NCBI GenBank assembly: GCA_035685445.1
Contig: DASSAK010000008.1
Coordinates: forward strand, 18,419-82,418
Direction of reading: 5' to 3'
Origin: DRGT01 sp035685445
GTDB taxonomy: Archaea > Thermoproteota > Nitrososphaeria > Nitrososphaerales > Nitrosopumilaceae
DNA: 64,000 nucleotides
Shown here in pieces: positions 59,418 to 64,000 of the stretch. Each line of letters opens with the position of its first letter. The stretch's first letter is position 1. Under the pieces are notes generated by a model, which was not told the DNA's origin, did no database searches, and saw only the letters and a list, made by a program, of their open reading frames with translations. Position numbers and translations under genes: made by a program.

Positions 59418-60971
59418 CTAAATCCCCAACACTCCTGTCATGTACGGAATAATTTTTTCAAAGAAAATGTCAGGATAAATTCCAAGAACAATTGTAAATC
59501 CAGCAAGAACCATCATGGGCGCTATCATATACCAACTTCCTTCTTTGACGTTGGTCAAGTTTTCAGGAATTTTTCCAAAGAACACACGCTTTAGCATCCA
59601 TAGAATGTAAGACATTGTAAGAACAGTTGCAACCAATCCCAGTCCAAATAAGACCATTCGAAGATCAGAGCCTTCCTCTAAAGCAGTCTCAAGTGCGCCA
59701 TAAAATAGAGTCCATTCACCCATGAATCCGCTTGTTGGAGGAACTCCCATGATTGTAAGAGCACCAATTACCGCACATGTTGCTGTAATTGGCATTTTGC
59801 TTGCCAATCCTCCAAGTTGTCTAATACTTCGTGTACCAACATTTACGATAAGAATTCCTGCCATCATGAAGAGAAGGCCTTTTCCAAGACCGTGAGTTAC
59901 ATACATCATTTCAGCTCCCGCAAGTCCCAGAACAGAAAAAGAACCAATTCCAAATAGTAGATAACCCATTTGACTTATGCTTGAATAAGCAAACAGTCGT
60001 TTTATGTCGTCTTGCATCAACGCCATTGCGCCACCATAAATCATTGTGGCTACACCCCAGACCTGCAACCAAATCGATAAATCTGCATATTGCATTGGCA
60101 AAAATTCAACAATTAATCTAAAGATACCATAAGCTCCTATTCCGATCATAGCTGGAGACAATAGTGCACTAATTGGTGTTGGAGCGGCAGCGTGTGCATA
60201 AGGCAACCAAATATGGAACATAAATGCTGCAAGCTTTACACCTAATCCAATAATTATTGCAACTGCTGCAAGTAAAACAACATCTTCTGGAATTTCTGAT
60301 TCACGTATATCTGCAAAATCAAAACTTCCAATACTCAAACCAATTACTAAAAATCCTAAAAGAAGAACAACTGCACCAACATGAGTCCAGAAGAAGAACA
60401 TTAAAGCAATTCTTCTTCTATTACCTGCACCCCATAAAGCAATCAAAAAGAATGAAGGAATTAACATTACTTCAAAAAAGATGTAAAATTCAATTAGATT
60501 TGTTGCGAGAACTGTTCCAAGCATTCCCATTGAAAATGCCAAGAAGAGTGCAAAGTAAAGACCAGACTGTTTGTTGATAAATTGTTGCAAAGAAGCAGCT
60601 GGAAGTACACTTGTTTGGCCGGTACCAGATGTTACTTGGTGTTGTAGTTCTTCATATTGTTCTTTAAAATGATTAATCATGTATGGTTTTGAATATAATG
60701 CAAGAATCGTACAAAGAACATAGATAATGATTGCAAATGGAGATGCAAGGCCATCAATTAAAAATCCAAACTCACCAAATAGATTTGTCCAAGGATAATG
60801 CTCTTCGTAGGTTCCCTCTAGTGAAGCAAAAATTACTAAAAATGTACAATACAGCAATACTCCAAAGGTGAACCAAGTAGCTACATTTGGGCCAGATTTT
60901 CGTCCTAGGATGTATGCAACTGGTGAAAGCAGTAATGGTATGAAAACTGCTTGTAATAACGCATATTCCAT
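59418..60971 (-). CDS. nuoM: Complex I subunit M
   Basis: Antiporter-like subunit of 517 residues. FYIFFEVMLIPSFFLIALWG with the key transmembrane Glu, KLAAFMFHIWLPYAHAAAPTPISALLSPAMIGIGAYG (in part FMFHIWLPYAHAAAPTP) and MYVTHGLGKGLLFM are visible. Its start overlaps the nuoK stop by one base (TAATG). Confidence 0.95.
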   Translation of the reverse strand: MEYALLQAVFIPLLLSPVAYILGRKSGPNVATWFTFGVLLYCTFLVIFASLEGTYEEHYPWTNLFGEFGFLIDGLASPFAIIIYVLCTILALYSKPYMINHFKEQYEELQHQVTSGTGQTSVLPAASLQQFINKQSGLYFALFLAFSMGMLGTVLATNLIEFYIFFEVMLIPSFFLIALWGAGNRRRIALMFFFWTHVGAVVLLLGFLVIGLSIGSFDFADIRESEIPEDVVLLAAVAIIIGLGVKLAAFMFHIWLPYAHAAAPTPISALLSPAMIGIGAYGIFRLIVEFLPMQYADLSIWLQVWGVATMIYGGAMALMQDDIKRLFAYSSISQMGYLLFGIGSFSVLGLAGAEMMYVTHGLGKGLLFMMAGILIVNVGTRSIRQLGGLASKMPITATCAVIGALTIMGVPPTSGFMGEWTLFYGALETALEEGSDLRMVLFGLGLVATVLTMSYILWMLKRVFFGKIPENLTNVKEGSWYMIAPMMVLAGFTIVLGIYPDIFFEKIIPYMTGVLGI

Positions 60972-61276
60972 TATCCTTTCAGGCTCCTAAAGTCAGCAAT
61001 GTCTACATTCTGGTACATTCTATATGCTACAATTATCAATGCAAGACCTACTGCAACTTCAGCTGCTGCAATTGCAATAGAAAATAGTGCTAATGTTTGT
61101 CCACCACTATGTGGTAAGAATCTTGCAAAGGCAATTAGATTAAGATTTGCAGCATTGATAATTATTTCAACTGCAAAAAGCATTCTAATTGCATTTCTTT
61201 TTACAGATAAACCATAGATTCCAATTCCTAATAATGCTACAGAAACAATAACAAACTCAACCAGTTCGTTGGTCAT
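60971..61276 (-). CDS. nuoK: Complex I subunit K
   Basis: Three-helix membrane subunit of 101 residues. FAVEIIINAANLNLIAF is the conserved glutamate-bearing helix and IAIAAAEVAVGLALIIVAYR the second acidic one. Overlaps nuoJ by 20 bases. Confidence 0.95.
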   Translation of the reverse strand: MTNELVEFVIVSVALLGIGIYGLSVKRNAIRMLFAVEIIINAANLNLIAFARFLPHSGGQTLALFSIAIAAAEVAVGLALIIVAYRMYQNVDIADFRSLKG

Positions 61277-61769
61277 TTTCTACATCCTCCCTTCTTGCAA
61301 GAACAAGTGCTCCAGTTACTGAACCAGCTAAAATTAGTGCCATCAAAATTAATGCAGGCCAATAATATGTCACAAAGTCTGTACCAATATCTCTAAAATC
61401 CACTGGTGGTTCATCAGTGGTTACTGATTTTAATCCAGAATCAATAATTACAGATCCTATTGCAACCATGAAAACCAACATTAACCCAATACCTGCCCAC
61501 TTGCGTTTTTTATCTTCAATTTTTTTAAATATTAGCTCTCTTCTAACCAACATCACAGTAAACAGAATTAATACTGCAATAGAACCGACATAAACTGCAA
61601 TCTGAAATAGTGCAACAAATGGGGAATCTAATAGTAAAAAGAATCCTGCAACGCCAGCGAGTGTTCCCATTAATGCAATTGAACCATAAATTAATGAACG
61701 AAGTTCAAGTGCTGCAATTGCAGTTCCAATTGTTAAAACAGATAGCGCTAAAAAAACTGCATCAGCCAT
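61257..61769 (-). CDS. nuoJ: Complex I subunit J
   Basis: Membrane subunit of about 170 residues. I use the ATG at 61769 (MADAVFLALSVLTIG), which overlaps nuoI by 8 bases; the frame is open to 61805. PFVALFQIAVYVGSIAVLILFTVML contains the conserved helix that carries the pi-bulge in complex I. Confidence 0.93.
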   Translation of the reverse strand: MADAVFLALSVLTIGTAIAALELRSLIYGSIALMGTLAGVAGFFLLLDSPFVALFQIAVYVGSIAVLILFTVMLVRRELIFKKIEDKKRKWAGIGLMLVFMVAIGSVIIDSGLKSVTTDEPPVDFRDIGTDFVTYYWPALILMALILAGSVTGALVLARREDVENDQRTG

Positions 61770-62259
61770 GTGTTGCACCCCGGTCGTCAATTTGTATTTC
61801 GGCATCCTGTTGGACGTTTGGTTTTACTTGAAGTTGTGCGGGAGTGTAAATCAAACCTTCCTTGGTGTACGAGGACAACTCATAATCATTTGTCATGTAC
61901 AATGCATAGAAAGGACATGCATCAACACAAAGTCCACAGAAAACACACTTGCCATAATCAATTTGTGGCATGATTGATTTTTTATTTTGTTTCCAATCTT
62001 CTGGAACCTTGACCATAGCAATTGCTTCTGCAACACCCTCACATGCAATAGAGCATAATTGGCATCCAGTACACTTGTCATGAAACAACATATGTCGTCC
62101 TTTGTAACCTGCAATTCCTACGCCACTTGTTGGATCAAATTGATAGCCATCTCCAACGAACTTGAGTTTTTGTTCTGGATATCTAAGTGTAAACCGTTTA
62201 ATGGCCAAGTGTTTTACGCCTGAATTTAGTGCCTTGATAATACCAGTTGCTGTGCCCAA
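61762..62259 (-). CDS. nuoI: Complex I subunit I (ferredoxin-type)
   Basis: Peripheral subunit with two [4Fe-4S] clusters (N6a and N6b). The first motif CTGCQLCSIACEG has the spacing C-x2-C-x2-C-x3-C but with Glu where Pro is usual; the second is CVFCGLCVDACPF. 165 residues. Electrons probably come from a reduced ferredoxin or another donor, since the NADH module genes (nuoE-F-G) are not expected in these archaea; they are also not in this window. Confidence 0.95.
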   Translation of the reverse strand: MGTATGIIKALNSGVKHLAIKRFTLRYPEQKLKFVGDGYQFDPTSGVGIAGYKGRHMLFHDKCTGCQLCSIACEGVAEAIAMVKVPEDWKQNKKSIMPQIDYGKCVFCGLCVDACPFYALYMTNDYELSSYTKEGLIYTPAQLQVKPNVQQDAEIQIDDRGATHG

Positions 62260-63558
62260 TTACATCAAACCTCCCGGACCAAATACTCCAGAATAAAGCA
62301 ATCCTAGAGCAATAAAGATGTTAACAAATGCAAGGCCAATTAATTTGAGCCATCCTAAGTTTAGTAAAAGATCAATTCTAATTCTTGGAAATACCCCACG
62401 CGGTAACAGTACAAAGAAAATTACTGCAACCGTTTTTAGAACAAACCAAATTACACCACTAAAGAATTCCATTGAAAAGATTGGAAGGCCTGGAGTTTGA
62501 ACTGTGATTGGTCCTATGGTTTCTCCTTCGTTGATTAATGTTTCTTCAAGAGGAGGCCAAAATACTGGTCCATTCCAACCACCAAGGAATAAAACAACAA
62601 ACAATGCAGCAAATGCATAAAGTTTCAAGTAAGAACCTAATTGAACTAGTCCATACATCATTCCAGAAAATTCTGTTAGCCAACCAGCAACAATTTCACT
62701 TTCTGCTTCAGGTAAATCAAATGGGATTCTTTCAAGCTCAGCCAACATGCCAATGAAAAACACAATTGCACCAATTGGCATGAAAATAATCCATGGAAAA
62801 TTTGATTGACTTTCAACAATTTCAGATAGATTTAGTGTTCCAGTAAGAATTACTATTCCAAGCACAGACAGAATTAACGGGATTTCAAATGCAACCATTT
62901 GGTGTAGAGCTCTAATTCCTCCGATGAAGGGAAATTTACTATTTGCAGACCACGATGCTAATACTGTAATTATTGGGAAGAATCCAATCACTGCAAAAAC
63001 TGCAATCAACCCAATGTCAATATTTGCAACAACCCAACCAGGTGCAACAGGAATTAATGAAACAAATGCTGCAGCAGCTCCCACAAACAAAAGTGGTGCT
63101 GCAATAAAGATTGGTTTGTCAGCTTTTGCTGGAATTATAATTTCTTTTGAAATTAGTTTTAGACCATCACCCATTAATTGTAAAATTCCTTCAATCTTTC
63201 CACAATAAAATGGGCCGACCCTTAGCTGAAGTTTTGCAAGCATTTTTCTTTCAACAAAAATTACTGCAGCTGCAACTAATGCGGCAAATCCAAATCCTGG
63301 AAATGCTATTATTCTAAACATGTCAGTTAAAAGAAATGCCTTGAGCAAAGGAAGAGCAAGCTCAGGATGCGAAATCCAAGTTAACGCAAGAAACGGATTG
63401 ATTAATTCGCCTTCATAAACTGGAAGTTCAACATAAAACAGAAGGATTTGGAGAAGTGGAATTCCAGCTAATGTCAGAATTACAACAATCCAAAAAATAT
63501 TATCTAAAACAGATCTTAGAAATTCGCTAACTCGGAATTTTGGTGCAAGAATTGACAT
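62260..63558 (-). CDS. nuoH: Complex I subunit H
   Basis: Membrane subunit that forms part of the quinone-access site, 432 residues. The loop VERKMLAKLQLRVGPFYCG, GLKLISKEIIIP and the EIPLILSVLGI and ELERIPFDLPEAESEIVAGW segment are diagnostic. The N-terminal stretch of about 80 residues is longer than in bacterial NuoH. It abuts nuoD and nuoI with no spacer. Confidence 0.96.
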   Translation of the reverse strand: MSILAPKFRVSEFLRSVLDNIFWIVVILTLAGIPLLQILLFYVELPVYEGELINPFLALTWISHPELALPLLKAFLLTDMFRIIAFPGFGFAALVAAAVIFVERKMLAKLQLRVGPFYCGKIEGILQLMGDGLKLISKEIIIPAKADKPIFIAAPLLFVGAAAAFVSLIPVAPGWVVANIDIGLIAVFAVIGFFPIITVLASWSANSKFPFIGGIRALHQMVAFEIPLILSVLGIVILTGTLNLSEIVESQSNFPWIIFMPIGAIVFFIGMLAELERIPFDLPEAESEIVAGWLTEFSGMMYGLVQLGSYLKLYAFAALFVVLFLGGWNGPVFWPPLEETLINEGETIGPITVQTPGLPIFSMEFFSGVIWFVLKTVAVIFFVLLPRGVFPRIRIDLLLNLGWLKLIGLAFVNIFIALGLLYSGVFGPGGLM

Positions 63559-64000
63559 TTATCTGTCCGCCTCCACTGGCCAATAGTTTAAACTCCAGTA
63601 AACTGCTGGCATATTTCCAAGCTTTTCTCCTTTGAGAAGATAGGGTAATGCGATTAAATTTCTAAAAGAACCAACACTAAGTTTTAGTCTGTATGGTTCT
63701 GGTTTGTTTTTTGAAACAATATAACAACCAAGAGCACCACGACCAGATTCTACTCTTTTGTATACTGAAACGTCTCCACCTTTTGGGTTTGGTTTTAGTT
63801 TTGTTCTAACAGAACCTGACTTTGGCATCTTTTCTAATGCTTCGCGAATGATGTTACAACTTTCCATCATATCCATCCATGGAATTTTAGAACGAGCGTA
63901 AGAATCTCCTTCTTTTAGAACATTAGTGTGTACGTTTAGATCTCCATAAGCATCATAGGGTTCTTTTGTTCGTATATCAAAATCAACACCACTAGCTCGT
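63559..64000 (-). CDS. nuoD: Complex I subunit D, C-terminal part (5' end outside window)
   Basis: C-terminal portion of the 49-kDa-type subunit that lines the quinone cavity. The frame is open to the right edge of the window: ASGVDFDIRTKEPYDAYGDL and DSYARSKIPWMDMMESCNII, then GRGALGCYIVSKNKPEPYRLK and SFRNLIALPYLLKGEKLG. The ATG at 63876 is an internal methionine. The N-terminal part lies outside. Confidence 0.94.
   Translation of the reverse strand, partial: RASGVDFDIRTKEPYDAYGDLNVHTNVLKEGDSYARSKIPWMDMMESCNIIREALEKMPKSGSVRTKLKPNPKGGDVSVYKRVESGRGALGCYIVSKNKPEPYRLKLSVGSFRNLIALPYLLKGEKLGNMPAVYWSLNYWPVEADR

Noticed and set aside
1..64000. CRISPR array or insertion sequences
   Set aside because: No regularly spaced direct repeats and no transposase-like proteins were found.

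Overview
The window is a stretch of chromosome from an ammonia-oxidising archaeon of the Nitrosopumilus type (Nitrososphaerota/Thaumarchaeota). The evidence is the archaeal-type amoA, amoX, amoC and amoB genes, a TATA-binding protein, ABCE1/Rli1, a KEOPS Pcc1 subunit, archaeal ribosomal proteins, tRNAs interrupted by bulge-helix-bulge introns, strongly AT-rich coding sequence, and a surface protein with the NNAGWW repeat familiar from Nitrosopumilus. Gene packing is very tight, with ATGA and TAATG stop/start overlaps and converging genes that overlap by up to 20 bases. No CRISPR array, insertion sequence or prophage was seen.

Layout. 1-5.8 kb: the 3' end of valS, two exported surface proteins, pdxT-pdxS (vitamin B6) and an anchored protein of unknown role. 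5.9-20 kb: an informational and house-keeping region with tRNA-Trp, aconitase, an EVE-domain protein, pheS-pheT, trpS, coaD, a redoxin, two regulators, and tRNA-Ala, -Ile, -Leu and -Thr. 19.9-25.4 kb: an orphan Dam-type DNA methylase, then the ammonia monooxygenase locus (amoA, amoX and amoC on the minus strand, amoB divergent on the plus strand) followed by several small membrane proteins. 25.5-30 kb: a translation and tRNA-modification cluster (rps15, RecJ-like nuclease, pcc1, serS, rps3ae, COG1325). 30-37 kb: a candidate structured RNA, a geranylgeranyl reductase, a MoxR/VWA pair, a PLP-enzyme/rhodanese fusion, an ASCH protein and TBP. 37-45.4 kb: a degenerate P-II protein, cell-surface proteins, the non-oxidative pentose phosphate operon (transketolase N half fused to ribulose-phosphate 3-epimerase, transketolase C half, transaldolase), small zinc-finger proteins and a stand-alone 5S rRNA. 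45.4-55.9 kb: rli1, methyltransferases, a UbiA-like membrane protein, RimI-type acetyltransferase, site-2 protease, a LarA-like protein, pyrE, tRNAs, a TenA/PqqC-like protein and a prenyl diphosphate synthase. 55.8-64 kb: a minus-strand complex I operon in the order nuoD-H-I-J-K-M-L-N, with nuoD cut by the window edge.

How it fits together. AMO oxidises ammonia at the cell surface and the Nuo complex handles quinone-linked electron flow. Prenyl diphosphate synthase, geranylgeranyl reductase, the UbiE-type methyltransferase and the UbiA-like protein plausibly supply isoprenoid lipids and quinones. The pentose phosphate operon provides sugar phosphates for autotrophic growth. The least expected features are tRNA introns at non-canonical positions (including one inside the T-loop of tRNA-Glu), an 18-base identical element just after the stop codons of both amoA and amoB, two domain fusions (TktN-Rpe and cysteine-synthase-like/rhodanese), and several proteins that keep a sensor fold but have lost its ligand residues.
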